From positions 1,775,001 through 1,839,000 of the forward strand of contig CANUEZ040000068.1 in assembly GCA_948099385.1 (NCBI GenBank): a stretch of 64,000 bases of DNA. Reading direction: 5' to 3'. The position numbers and the translations under genes were made by a program. The notes under the pieces are model-generated. The model searched no databases and was not told where the DNA came from. It worked only from the letters and a program-made list of their open reading frames with translations. This DNA is from Fasciola hepatica (Eukaryota; Platyhelminthes; Trematoda; Plagiorchiida; Fasciolidae). Numbering within the stretch: position 1 is the first letter of the stretch; each line of letters opens with the position of its first letter. Positions 23,070 through 33,796 of this stretch are shown in pieces.

Positions 23070-23796
23070 CAGTGAAACAGCATATTAACGCTCAAGTCCA
23101 TGCCGAGATTTCCCACTTTATTATCCGTTACCACATTCCACCTTTCCTCCGAAACGCAGCCGGTTGGAAATTGACTCCCCACTTCTCGAGCACCGTCCAG
23201 TTGAGCTTTCTCGTTTCTGAATGGTACATGTTACTGATCCTGAATCTAAACTCACCTTTTTATGGACTGCTGTTTCCCCCACATCCACCAGTGTTCACTT
23301 TCACGAAATTGGTCTCGGCACCGCTTCGAAACTCATTCCATTTATTGAACTCCGGTAAATAAGAAATTTAGGGTCTGCATCGTCTTCATGGATCGCTATC
23401 CTCTCCGCATGCAGCGACTTTCCCGAGAACACATCTTTACAATTTGTTTTCTTTTTTTCTTCCCTTTCTTCTTGTTCAAAATTTACTCCACCTGCAGAAC
23501 CTCAGTAGGCCTCCGTTTCCCCAGCTTGCATCATCCTCGTTCATAATGCGTCCTTGACACTGCGCTAACGGTTTTTCGATACCACCACCGCCCAGTCCGG
23601 ATTCGACACCGGTTTGAAACTGCCGCGCAAACCATCATTAAAATGATCCATTCAAACTGTTGCTGGCTATGTCTATCTATCGCTGATGCTCTCGACTTTC
23701 ATACTTTGAATTTGTGAATATTCCACCTTATTGAGTAACGTGTCACACCATGATAATGCGCTAGCGCGTGCGTCTCGACCATGGCAGAGAAATGTA

Positions 23797-23838
23797 CCAT
23801 TATTATTAATAATATTATTATTGTTATTATTATCATTG
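23797..23838 (+). repeat. ATT-rich tract, possible non-LTR 3' tail
   Basis: An imperfect (ATT)n run preceded by GAAATGTACC. The minus-strand end of the repeat at 62.9 kb is GAAATAAACC followed by (ATT)6, so this could be the 3' tail of a related plus-strand insertion. The resemblance is short and could be chance. Confidence 0.5.
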
Positions 23839-23867
23839 AGTAAGCAATCTTATTCCTCAAACCAGTT

Positions 23868-24080
23868 GTGCTTCTTCCCGGGTACGAATGTTCACTCCGT
23901 AGTAGACAGTATACTATCACCATGCCCTCCGCGAGGACTGTTCTACGCTCTAAGTTCTTCCTCTTCACTTGCTCCAGAATCTGGAATAAGCTTTTTCTGC
24001 ACATCAGATCCTCTCAGCCAAAGTATACATTCGTGCATGCTATCGATAAATTCCCTTCTGTCCCAACAGTTTTGCGCTTA
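23868..24080 (+). pseudogene. CR1-like RT C-terminal segment
   Basis: The frame contains MPSARTVLRSKFFLF, then RIWNKL, then HIRSSQPKYTF. This is the usual C-terminal block of CR1/Perere-like ORF2 proteins (P-x-x-R-T-x-x-x-x-SF, xxWNxLPxxIR). It fits as the end of the element that begins at 19143, displaced by the 2-kb interruption. No upstream start of its own is visible. Confidence 0.6.
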
Positions 24081-24496
24081 TTCAAATTTCACATAACCGA
24101 AAGTCAAGCTTGCTATGGAGGCCTTGACTTTTAAGCCATTGCTCTGCCTTCTGGCATTACCTTACCTTCCAAAACAACGTCAGTTTTGAATTCTGAATGC
24201 TCTGGTGGACAGCTTCTCCTTGAACTTCGTCATCGACCGGCTTAAAGCATGTCTGCGTCCACTAATTGTTCTCCTATACCAACTTGAGGAATCCCACCAA
24301 ATTCACTTTGAAATAAGTCCTTCCAGATGCGTTCGCATTTTAAGAGAAGCCACTGTAATACTCCTCACAGTTTGTCAACGTGCCTCATCCGCTTCGCGAC
24401 TTACTAACTTTATTTAGATATATCACATCTGCGGCCCTAAAACCAACCCTAACAAAGCTTTGGGATCTGCATAAGTAACTACGCCCCGATCCGCTA

Positions 24497-24552
24497 TATA
24501 TATATATGCATATATATATTTTATATATATATAAATAAATATATATATACAG
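24497..24552. repeat. AT-rich low-complexity tract
   Basis: Runs of TA repeats broken by GCA, TTTT and AAATAAA. Low complexity; no function inferred. Confidence 0.85.
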
Positions 24553-24559
24553 TACCGTC

Positions 24560-27119
24560 CTGCAATTATTGGCGCAAGCATGGTAAGTACCCGAGGCTCC
24601 TCGATGTCTCTTAGATTACAATGCCTCTTTCCACATCGTGTCCCACCACATATACTTCCATCACTACCATTGCGATTTTAAACTGGGAAAACCAAGTCTC
24701 ATTTCTCTTATTTGGCGTGGCTCACTAGCTGAACTCAACATCAAATTATGACATCACCAATTCCGCCCCAACTTTATCCTTCAGCCAAGCTTTTTTTCAC
24801 AACTCCATGCAGAACTTGATATTTTCTACTGCTTAATAACTACTCTATGTGAAATAATAACCTCCTGATTTAGTTTTTCATCTCCCACTTATGTCCTTCC
24901 TTTTTTAGCCCTACTTTTTATGACCTCAATTTGTCTTGGGGATCCGGTACATCAGTGAGCCCGTGCTTCGCTTTTGTTCTTCTTTCCGTCAACCGTTGAT
25001 CTGCAGCTGAGCTATATCCAGATTGCGTTTCTCTATCTTATTTCTGTTACCATTGATCCTCAGTGCTGGCCAACCACCTCGGGCACTACACTGATCAACT
25101 CCCTGACCGGTGTACCTGAATAATGTTGCTGTATGGCCGTCTACCACTCGCTGTTCCCGTTGGCTCCGTTGTTCTAGTTCCCACAGCCTGACTAATTGGT
25201 CCTGGACCATAAACCCTTATCGCGGTGTCTCAGCCCTCTGTAAAGCCATCAATGAAAACCCACGCCAATCCCAAAAGTGCGGGGCGCGGTCGTATCCTCC
25301 GCTTTGGCGGGCGCACGTCGGGCGTACAGACCGTCTGCAACCATGTGCGAGAGCAATTAGGCAGGTGTATCACACCTCCTGAGTTCACTTCACTAAGCAT
25401 TTTTCACGTTGGGTCTCCATTGAAAGGTCCCTCCCCACTCAATAGCACCGGTTGCGGACTGCCCGCTCAAACTCTCCTCGCCCTACCGCGTTCATCACTG
25501 TTGGTTGCGGATGACACTCTTCTCCCATTTTTTCCACCACGATTGGCTCATCTATCGTCCTTGTCAGCACTCTTGTCATTTTCCCTTGTCTTTCTGCCTC
25601 TGCATGCCCGTCTATCCATTTTGTTTTTGTTTCTATCGTGTTTCACCATGGCAACCCTCACTGCATGGTGTTGCCCTAGCCTTATCCATTTTACTCGGCT
25701 CGAGGCCCAAAATACCTCCTTTTCCACCCGTTCCGCACTTGTCGGCTCCTAATCCATAGTCACTTGGTACCTCCACATAATTAAAAAGCTCACTGATTGC
25801 ATACCTCACTAGCTACCGTTTTGCGATATCCTTTTTTGTCCGCCTTATATCTCCAACCGGTAGGCACCAGACGCATCCGTCGAGGACGAGGCGCAAAGGG
25901 TACTCACCGCATCCATGATCACCTGGGAATTAGTTACGTACTTGTTTTATACATAATTGATGAGATAATTGAACTGCTTTGACAGCTGTAACGGCAGTAA
26001 CACGTTAATGATCGAACACACTGAATTGGTCATTGGCAAAATCTTTTTCTCCAGTCCGCCTCAGGGAGAACACGGCTAAACGCATTGGAGGCGGAACAGA
26101 CGGAAGGTTCACTGGAGGTGGCGTGCGAACATCACGCTGAAGAAGGGGCCCGGAGGCCAGACCGAAAGCTTTATGAATGTCATATTTATGTGTGCCTGGG
26201 AATATACAATACAACTGTCAATGTCGGTTCATAATGTGTTCTCCTTCCGGTTAGTCGGTAAATAGTCATAATTGCTGTGTGCCTGAAGTTGTACGGTGGA
26301 TTCTAGGTGTTTTGCCTGCCACGATCGTGCCTGCGAAAATTAATAATAGTAGCCCGTCTGATATCGTCCTCACGATACACTGCTTCTTAGTTTAATCAAC
26401 TCAGACGAGTCCTTCTTCTTGTTGGGGTGACCCAGGGCCCTTTCTTCTAGTTTTTGCTGGAGGTTTTTATTCGGTTCTATTGACTGAGATAGACGGTTCA
26501 TTATTGAGAATCACGGACATTCTCCTAACTCAGAGTCTTTGAGCTGCGGCTCAGAAAGGTTCTGGTCTAATTATCAAACAGCGTCTGGTCTACTGCATCA
26601 ATTTAGTCTTTTGGTTTGAGCGAATAAATCAAGATACGCTTTTATTGTGGAGTGATGCTTATTCACCTCGTTTTGCAGATCTCAGGATAAAAATGTGCCC
26701 CAGTTCTTGGAGTATTTAGGCGAGAGTAGGTAGTTCCGACCAGTTTCGTGAGCAGGTATTTTGGTGGTTGGAGTGTGGATGGCTCTTTTAGGCACTAAAA
26801 GCTGTCACTTTTCTAGTAAGTCATGGCATCCCGGGAAGCTGTTCTCAACGGTTGTACGTACTCGGGACAAGCCCACTGTAAACACTTGGTCAGGAATATC
26901 GATGCCACTTTTTGGGCATATTACGTGTTGAGTTCATCCTTCCAAACGGATGCTAGTGAAAAAGTGAAGTTGAATTTTGTGGGGCACTCAAAGTGGATCG
27001 ACTGAAGCCTGATGCAATAAAATCACACACCGCCAGCTTGAGGCCGGATATGTCGGTGAAAATGTTTGCAGCGTTTATGGTAGGCAAGAAGCAGTTTTCA
27101 TTCATGCAATGGTGGCAGT
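24560..27119. other. Unassigned stretch left of BEL copy 1
   Basis: Plus-strand pyrimidine-rich sequence continues to about 25.8 kb and then gives way to mixed composition. A minus-strand frame at 24989-25210 (DQLVRLWELEQRSQREQ and so on) looks protein-like in composition but has no recognised family and no visible splice context that I trust. A plus-strand frame at 25225-25752 is Ser/Leu/Pro-rich, which such pyrimidine-rich sequence gives by chance. The last five bases, GCAGT (27115-27119), are the target duplication of the BEL element. Confidence 0.35.
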
Positions 27120-27496
27120 TGTAACAGACGGTCGTGGAAAATCCCCCTTTTTCTCTCGCGATTCAGTGTTTGTCCTAACATCACTCACTTGCCTACACTA
27201 TTGACTTGTCTTTACGAACTGGTTGTTTATATGGACAAATTGTTGTTTGTTTGCGCCCAGAGCGCTATTTTGGCACATCCTTGTTCAGGACCTGCGTGAC
27301 GCACGTGCTGTTTGCTCACACGCTGCTATTTGGTTTCTCGCTATTGAGTCCTTGTGATCGTATTATTGAGGTTTGTATATTGTTTATGTCATTGTTTATT
27401 GTAATAATCTAGTATCGTAGAATATCACGGATAATCGTCTTTTGATTTCGGGATCCGTTGCGAATTTGGCTACGCATTGCTCAAACGTTCGTTACA
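27120..27496 (+). repeat. BEL copy 1, 5' LTR (type A)
   Basis: 377 bp. Type A marks read TGTCCTAAC, ACACTATTGAC, TATATGGACAAATT, TTTGCGCC, TATTTGG, CTATTGAG and TTTATTGTAATAATC. All are shared with the 5' LTR of copy 2 and not with the 3' LTR of its own element. Immediately after it comes ATACTCAATAGATCAA and then TTGGAACGAGG; the TGG about 20 bp inside may start the primer-binding site, but this is uncertain. Confidence 0.95.
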
Positions 27497-27537
27497 ATAC
27501 TCAATAGATCAATTTGGAACGAGGAAAAACACGCAAA

Positions 27538-29604
27538 ATGCCAAGAAAAGGGTCGAAATTATTGGAATCCGGACAGGAAGTAATGCGGCAAGTCTCTGGG
27601 GAAGTTTTGGGTACATATGATTCTCTAGTTAATGTTAAATCGCCTAGTCCTGTCAGTGCGAGTTCATGTTTTAATGAGAGCAATATTGATCGTAAGGATG
27701 TTGATTTATATAGGCTGAGAATACTAGACCTAGAGCAACAGTTACCATCGGCTAGACTACAGGCGCAGGAAGCAGAGAAGAAGTGTACACAGAAAGAGCG
27801 AGAGCATGAGACCAGCGACTTCGACACTTCCGATAGATCAGGGTGCAATAAGATAGGGAACCCCACGTCGGTCTCCGACTACAAACCACCATCGATCGAT
27901 CTGCCTAGAGTGGAACTAACGGTTTTCGACGGGCGATCTGAGCAATACTGCAAGTTTGTCAAGCAGTTCGAGACGTTCGTTGAAAATAAGGTAACCGATC
28001 CTGGGCAAAGGCTTCTCTACCTGACTCACTACTGCCGAGGCCGAGCAAGAGAAGCTATCGACGGGTGCATCATGCTCGACCCAGAACAAGGCTACACAAG
28101 ATCAAGGAAGATTCTAAGGGACTTGTTTGGCCAACCGTTCAAAGTAGCCCGTAACCTAATAGAGTACGTGATGGTAGAGGCAAAGAGAACCAAGGGCGAA
28201 GTCTACACAATGGCCGACCTGGTGATTAGGATGCAAAACTGCTCAATAGCCCTCGACCATTTAGGTTACAGGGCTGACCTAGATGCCATGCACACTTTGG
28301 AGAACATAGTCCGTCACCTTTCTCCCGAACTACAGGGTCGGTCTGCGAAAGAAGCAGAACGGATAAGCCGAAGCAACAGAGAAGCTAACTTTGGAGACCT
28401 GACCGAATACTTGGACAGGCAAACCAAGATAGCTGACAGCAGGTTCGACCGACTCATCCGGGACGGCAACCGGGAAGACAAGCCCAGTACTTCCCGCGCT
28501 CAAACCCCTGCACGGGAACATCCAAAATACCAGCCTTGGACCAATGCACATGCCATTTCACGCGACGCTACGACGCAACCCAATTGCAGATCCCGTGACG
28601 TTAGACACGGCCTACCAGAATGCCCCAAGTTCGGCAACGCCACAACAGACGAACGGTGGGGATTGGCGAGGATTGCAGGAGCGTGTTTTATTTGTCTCAA
28701 CATCACTCACCGGGCAGCAGCCTGTAGGACAAGGAACCGATGTGGTTACGAGGGCTGCACGGGCAGACACCATCGGCCGCTGCATCAGGCGAGAGTAACC
28801 TTACCGGAGACGAGTACCATGCCCAGCGTGATTTGTTCAACGTCACGATCTGCCAGTAAACCAGTACGTTTAGGCGTAGTGGCTGTGGGAGTAGTGAGCT
28901 CAGCTGGGGTGGTCAAAGCGCTGGTTTTCGTCGATAGCGGATCCGACACTACTCTAGTGAAAGAGCGGTTTGCCGACAAACACCAACTGGCTGAAGGTGC
29001 GACGTCGTTAGCAGTGAGCACGGTGGGCGGAACACAGGTAATGACTGCCGGTAGGTTGAGGCTGCAACTCATCTCTCTAGACACCAACGAGGAAATTGAA
29101 CCAACGGAGGCATTCACGTTAGCGGATCTCCCCATGCGAGCACCAAGGTCGGTGAACTCAATCTTGACAAGGTGGCCCCACCTGCAGGATGTAACCGTCG
29201 TAGACTGGGAAGATGATGAGGTGGATCTCCTCATTGGCTGCGACGTGCCAGAGGCGCATTGGGTGCTTGACCAGAGAGTGGGCGACCGCCAGGCACCTTA
29301 TGTCGTACGCACGGCTCTGGGATGGATGTTATATGGTCCAGTAGGAGGACGTGGTTCCGTGAATTATTTATCCGCCGAAACGGACCGCATAGAGTATCAT
29401 CTGCAACGGCTGTATGAAAAAGAGTTTCATGACATTGGAGACGAAAGAACGACGTTGTCTCGAGAGGATCACTTCGCTCTACAAACGGTGCGGCAAGGCA
29501 CTAAAGGCCTCAAACACAGTTCGAGGTTCCCCTCCCATGGCGCACGTCTGTCGACCCGTGGACCGACGACAGAAATTATGTTCTCCAACGATTACTACGA
29601 CTAA
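27538..29604 (+). CDS. BEL Gag-protease polyprotein, copy 1
   Basis: 688 codons from the ATG at 27538; upstream in-frame sequence lacks another ATG. Residues about 54-92 form a coiled coil. About 119-265 is the DUF1759 Gag domain, starting LPRVELTVFDG. About 381-418 are zinc knuckles of BEL type (CFICLNITHRAAAC, then CGYEGCTGRHHRPLH). The aspartic protease active site VFVDSGSDTTLV is near 463-474 (DSG), and the DLLIGCD and PYVVRTALGWMLYGP motifs mark the end of the protease region. The protein would build the particle and cut the polyprotein. Near 29518 a 2-nt surplus throws the frame off; the last 26 codons are out of the family frame, while the pre-RT segment continues in the next frame from 29526. 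Gag-protease itself is otherwise intact. Confidence 0.9.
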   Translation: MPRKGSKLLESGQEVMRQVSGEVLGTYDSLVNVKSPSPVSASSCFNESNIDRKDVDLYRLRILDLEQQLPSARLQAQEAEKKCTQKEREHETSDFDTSDRSGCNKIGNPTSVSDYKPPSIDLPRVELTVFDGRSEQYCKFVKQFETFVENKVTDPGQRLLYLTHYCRGRAREAIDGCIMLDPEQGYTRSRKILRDLFGQPFKVARNLIEYVMVEAKRTKGEVYTMADLVIRMQNCSIALDHLGYRADLDAMHTLENIVRHLSPELQGRSAKEAERISRSNREANFGDLTEYLDRQTKIADSRFDRLIRDGNREDKPSTSRAQTPAREHPKYQPWTNAHAISRDATTQPNCRSRDVRHGLPECPKFGNATTDERWGLARIAGACFICLNITHRAAACRTRNRCGYEGCTGRHHRPLHQARVTLPETSTMPSVICSTSRSASKPVRLGVVAVGVVSSAGVVKALVFVDSGSDTTLVKERFADKHQLAEGATSLAVSTVGGTQVMTAGRLRLQLISLDTNEEIEPTEAFTLADLPMRAPRSVNSILTRWPHLQDVTVVDWEDDEVDLLIGCDVPEAHWVLDQRVGDRQAPYVVRTALGWMLYGPVGGRGSVNYLSAETDRIEYHLQRLYEKEFHDIGDERTTLSREDHFALQTVRQGTKGLKHSSRFPSHGARLSTRGPTTEIMFSNDYYD

Positions 29605-30367
29605 AAGAACGCTTCATTCGAGACCAGAATCTGTGGGAACGATACGCGGATTTGATGAAGAGAAACGAGGCCCTCGGTTACGTTGTAAAGGTGCCTGTTA
29701 ACACCGACAGCAAAAGGGGTATCTGGTATCTACCTCACCACCCGGTCATCAACCCCAAGAAACCCAAAATACTGCGGGTGGTTTTCGACTGTGCACCCAA
29801 GTTCCAGGGCAAGTCGTAAACGACCGCCTACTACAAGGGCCTGACTGGACCACACCACTGATCGATGTTTTGTGCCGTTTCAGAGTGGGTAAAGTGGCTT
29901 TGTCTGCCGACATTAGGGAAATGTTCCATCAGGTGAAAATTCCGGTAGGAGAACGAGACGCGTTGCGTTTCCTGTGGTGGGAAGGGAGCTACCGGGACAA
30001 CGCAGTGGTGAATTATAGGATGACCGTCCACCCCTTCGGAGCCATATCGTCACCATTTTGTGCAAACTACGCCCTCCGAGAATCAGCGAACAAACATGGC
30101 GATCTAGTATATCGGACGGTGGTAGAAAGCGTCATCAGGAACTTCTATGTCGACGACTACCTTGGGTCATTCGATGATGTGGAATCAGCTCTAGAGCAGT
30201 TCAGGGGTCTGACGAGATTGCTGGAAGAGGGCGGCTTCCATCTAACTAAATGGATGTCGAACGCTTCAGAAGTGCTGAAGAACATCCCGTATCACGAAAA
30301 GGCCGAGAGAGTAAGAGATTTGGACGGCTCTCCACTTCCTATCGAGCGCACTTTAGGAATACAATAG
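29526..30367 (+). pseudogene. BEL reverse transcriptase, copy 1, broken
   Basis: The pre-RT link opens with VPLPWRT at 29526 and runs to TAA at 29817, where one base is missing before NDRLLQGPD. The RT palm follows in the next frame from about 29820: SADIREMFHQVKI (motif A Asp), MTVHPFGAISSPFCANYAL (motif B) and FYVDDYLG with YVDD at 30146-30157. The catalytic aspartates are present, but the frame ends at TAG 30365-30367, where the family has the conserved Trp of LGxxWD. The frames cannot give one polyprotein. Confidence 0.9.
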
Positions 30368-31087
30368 GACGCGGAAACGGACGACCTTGTTTTCGAGCTA
30401 AACGTTCCCGAGCTGCCAATAACCCGTCGTGGCATACTATCTGCTGTCTCAAGTTTGTTCGACCCGCTCGGTTTTGTCTCACCATGGCTGCTACTCGGGA
30501 AGATCTTGCTGCAGCGGCTGTGCCGTGAGAAGGTTGATTGGGACCAGTCACTGGACCGAGGGGACCGGTTGGACCGGGAAGAATTTTTGAACACCTTGAA
30601 GAAGTTAGGGGACATAGGGATTCCACGATGTCTGACTCCTGGCCATACGACGCGGACTGGAGAACTACATGCCTTTTCCGATGCATCCGAAGTCGGTTAT
30701 GGAGCTGTGGTGTATGGACGACAGTGAACAGGAGATGAACAATATACCACGAGGATCCTGTTCGCCAAAGTCCGCGTTGCTCCACTGAAGTCGGTCTCAA
30801 TCCCAGGCCTTGAACTCAGCGCAGCCGTGTTGGCAGTCAGGGTGGTGCAAGCTGTGAAGAGATGTTTCGATCTCTACATTTGGTCGGTGAGCTTCTGGAC
30901 GGATTCAACGATAGTACTTTACTATAATAACAACGTCCGGAGCCGGTTTAGTACTTTCGTTGCTAACCGGCTCACGATTATCCACGATGAATCATCCACG
31001 CACCAGTGGAATCATGTCAGGTCTGGCGATAATCCAGCCGACCTGTGCTCCCGAGGTGCGAACAACTTCAGGCAACTGGACACGTAG
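30368..31087 (+). pseudogene. BEL RT thumb and RNase H, copy 1, broken
   Basis: After the TAG the frame goes on with SLFDPLGFVSPWLL (the conserved BEL thumb motif, near 30450-30495) and then RNase H. The four acidic positions are visible: HAFSDASEVGYGAVVY (near 30670-30715), PGLELSAAVLAVR with the Glu near 30812, FWTDSTIVLYY near 30895-30925, and NPADLCSRG near 31032-31060. TGA at 30725 splits the domain, and TAG at 31085 sits where the family usually has Trp before xRGPxFL. It is part of the same broken pol as the entries on either side. Confidence 0.88.
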
Positions 31088-32711
31088 ACGAGAGGGCCAA
31101 ACTTCCTGCAATTGCCCAAACAGGACTGGCCCGTGTTCGAATTAAAAACCCCTACGGAAGTAGAACTGGAGATCAAAGGCGCAATGATAGCAACCAACGT
31201 CGTCGAAGCGTCATCTATTCTATCACAAATGGTCAGGTTTTCTTCCTGGATGAAGACGCTTCGTTCGCTAGTTTGGTTAACCAGGTTCAAGAGAAATTTA
31301 CTAGTCGTGAAAGGGATACGGCCCTCAGGCCGGATACGGGTCGGCCCGATAGGTCCCGATGAGCTACAAGCGGCAGAGTACGATATTTTCAGAATGATAC
31401 AACGCGAGGCTTTCGCCCGAGAACTCAATAGGGCGGAAGAAGTGGGACCAACCAATAAAGACATACCATCTCAAAGAGGCGAGCTGAAGCGTTTAAACCC
31501 CAAACTCATCGACGGACTGCTGCGGGTGGATGGTAGGCTGAGCAACGCCCACCTGAGCTTTGACACAAAGTATCCTATACTGCTGCCTGCGAGACAACCT
31601 GTAGTAGAGCTAATGATTCAACACGTCCACGCCGTGGATGGACATGCCGGGGAAAGTCACATGACAAGCGTTGAGAGGACGAGAGACTGTAAAACGCGTA
31701 ATCCGACGGTGTGTGCAATGCAGGAGACGCAATGCCATAGCAGGCAAACAACTCATGGCCCCACTACCAGAATGCAGGGTGACTACGGGCTGGTGGCCGT
31801 TCAGTGACACCGGGTTGGACTATTTCGGGCCCTTGTGGATCAAGTGCGGGAAAAGATTAGAAAAGCGATATGGATGTATCATGACGTGCATGAAGTGACG
31901 CGCGGTACACCTAGAAGTCGCACATTCGATGACGACCGATTCGTTCCTACGGGCCTTGCAAAGATTTATCAACCGACGAGGCGTGCCGGTCGATATATAC
32001 TCAGATAATGGATCGAACTTTGTGGGCGCTCAACGGGAAATTCAGCGTTGGTACAAGAACATAAACAGAGACGAACTGCAGAAGCGAACCGTGGCCTACG
32101 GCATACGATGGCATTTCAACCCCCCACAGGCCAGCCACCGAGGCGGCGTATGGGAACGCATGATCCGGTCCACCAGACGGAGATTGCTGTCAATCATGGA
32201 GCAGCAGCCACCTGACGACGAGACGCTAAACACCGTCATGACTGAGGTGGAGCGAATCCTGAACAACCGTCCCCTGGTTCCAGTAGTGAATGGCGACCCC
32301 ACCCACCTGGCGCTCACCCCGAACGACTTATTGACGTTAAGGTCGAACGAGAGTTTCCAAGGGCCGGTAAACCTTCGTGGGAGCTACCTCCACGGATGGA
32401 AGCAAGCAAACTATCTGGCCAAGGTCTTCTGGAGGCGATGGCTGCGGGAGTACCTACCGGCTCTGCAGACTCGACAGAAGTGGCTGGCCAAAACAAGACC
32501 ATTCAAAGTTGGGGACGTGGTTATGATCGCCGACGAACGCGCACATTTCAGCACTTGGTCTTTGGGAGTAGTTATGGAAACCATCAAAAGCACTGACGGA
32601 ATGATAAGAACGGTGAAGGTGAAGACAGCTAACGGAGTGCTCATTCGTGACATACGCAGTATTAGCCTACTCGAGAGCGAAGACGGAGGAGCTGATAACC
32701 CTGAGGCCTAG
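31088..32711 (+). pseudogene. BEL integrase, copy 1, broken
   Basis: The integrase link and HHCC finger are visible: PILLPARQPVVELMIQHVHAVDGHAGESH near 31573-31660, then, in another frame, RRCVQCRRRNA near 31702-31735. About 20 bases that should encode the FWI-type motif between them are missing. The catalytic core keeps the first Asp in DTGLDYFGPL near 31808-31835, the second in YSDNGSNF (Asp at 32004) and the Glu in GGVWERMIRS (32154). The C-terminal domain with FKVGDVVMIADE ends at 32711. TGA at 31896 and the frame change at the finger inactivate it; the last 260 codons are open. Confidence 0.9.
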
Positions 32712-33413
32712 TAAACCTTTTTCACACCAGTAATCGAGGTGGATAAAGAAACACCATATATACCACATGATCTCCGTCAAACACGTCACAGTGCTCGCGG
32801 TCTTTTCGTTGACATTACAGAAGGTTCTTTCCGATATGTGGTGATGAATGCGATTCCATTGTACATTCCGACACATACACGCATGCACGGCGCACTCTAC
32901 ATCCCGTAAACCCATCAGACATGTGACAGTGTTCGTTGTTTTGCTTTTTCTTGACGCTACCGAATGCCCCTTGCATATGTGGAAGTAGCGGAGCTCAGGT
33001 CACACACAAATGCTACATTGTACTCGTTTTCTTGCCACGCGGTCTTTTGTTGACATTGCAGAAAGTCCTCCTTTGATGTGTTGTCATATCTGTGATTTCA
33101 TTGTAACCCCGGCACACACACACACGCACTCATACACACACTGAAGCACGTACATCCAGGACCGGACGGCTCCATACGTGGACAACCTCTACGTGACCAT
33201 TCATGCCCGCCATCGGTCATTTGGTCTTGTGGAAGATGTAGAATAGCCTCACGTCTATGTAGCCAATGGGTTAGGTGCGACCAGCAGTAGAACGTTGACG
33301 ACGAGCATTTAGCGCTCGCACTGACAGCAGGGCCCAGGGCAGGTAGGAAGAATCAGTACCTTTATACCAAACCTTTGACTCTGCTAAGGATCCAGGAGGA
33401 TTTTGGTGGGCGG
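32712..33413 (+). repeat. BEL copy 1 3' untranslated region with diverged tandem repeats
   Basis: About 700 bp separate the integrase stop from the 3' LTR. Three diverged copies of a segment can be seen beginning near 32789, 32929 and 33030. The first and third share GCGGTCTTTT, TTGACATT-CAGAA, a GATGTG or GATATGTGG core and a CATTGTA...CACACAC end. A (CA)n tract lies near 33113-33140. The purine-rich run just before 33414 is the likely polypurine tract. Confidence 0.7.
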
Positions 33414-33791
33414 TGTAACAGCCGGTCGTGGAAAATCCCCCTTTTTTCCCTCGCGATTCAGTGTTTTTTCTCAACATCACTCATTTCCATACACTGTTGA
33501 CTTGTCTTTACGAACTGGTTGTTTTTCTGGACCAATTGTTGTTTGTTCGCTCCCAGAGCGCTACTTTGGCACATCCTTGTTCAGGACCTGCGTGACGCAC
33601 GTGCTGTCTGCTCACACGCTGCTATTCGGTTTCTCGTTGTTGAGTCCTTGTGATCGTATTATTGAGGTTTGTATATTGTTTATGTCATTGTTCATGCGAT
33701 AATCTAGTATCGTAGAATATCACGGATAATCGTCTTTTGATTTCGGGATCCGTTGCGAATTTGGCTACGCATTGCTCAAACGTTCGTTACA
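33414..33791 (+). repeat. BEL copy 1, 3' LTR (type B)
   Basis: 378 bp. Type B marks are ACACTGTTGAC, TTTCTGGACCAATT, TTCGCTCC, TATTCGG, GTTGTTGAG and TTCATGCGATAATC. They match the 3' LTR of copy 2 and the distal part of the solo LTR, not the 5' LTR of this element. It is followed by the GCAGT target duplication. Confidence 0.95.
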
Positions 33792-33796
33792 GCAGT

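Larger units (their letters stand above)
21850..23860. other. Interruption within the CR1-like element
   Basis: The RT thumb ends near 21800 and its C-terminal segment resumes near 23900, so roughly 2 kb between them is extra. It has a TA microsatellite and an ATT-rich end at 23798-23838, a layout similar to the dispersed repeat at 13.7-14.65 kb in its plus orientation. It may therefore be another, highly diverged copy of that family; sequence similarity in between is too weak to assert. Confidence 0.35.
27120..33791 (+). mobile_element. BEL/Pao LTR retrotransposon, copy 1, defective
   Basis: LTRs of 377 and 378 bp (27120-27496, 33414-33791) begin TGTAACAG and end GTTACA. A 5-bp target duplication, GCAGT, flanks the element (27115-27119 and 33792-33796). 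The interior of 5917 bp has gag, protease, RT, RNase H and integrase in BEL/Pao order. Pol is broken by a 2-nt surplus near 29518, a base loss with TAA at 29817, TAG at 30365, TGA at 30725, TAG at 31085, a deletion with frame change near 31670 and TGA at 31896. All of these are shared with copy 2. The two LTRs differ from each other at about 20 positions, more than the interiors of the two copies differ outside one patch. Confidence 0.97.

Noticed and set aside
25225..25752. 175-codon plus-strand frame
   Set aside because: Ser/Leu/Pro-rich text expected by chance in this pyrimidine-rich stretch; no ATG context, domain or second copy supports it.
29500..29604. Overlap of the gag-protease frame with the pre-RT frame as a programmed frameshift
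   Set aside because: The family frame changes at a 2-nt surplus with no slippery heptamer visible, and further stops follow downstream; a lesion is simpler.
30365..31898. In-frame stops in BEL pol as evidence of stop-codon reassignment
   Set aside because: Stops occur together with frameshifts and a deletion in the same ORF, so decay explains them; both TAG and TGA are involved.
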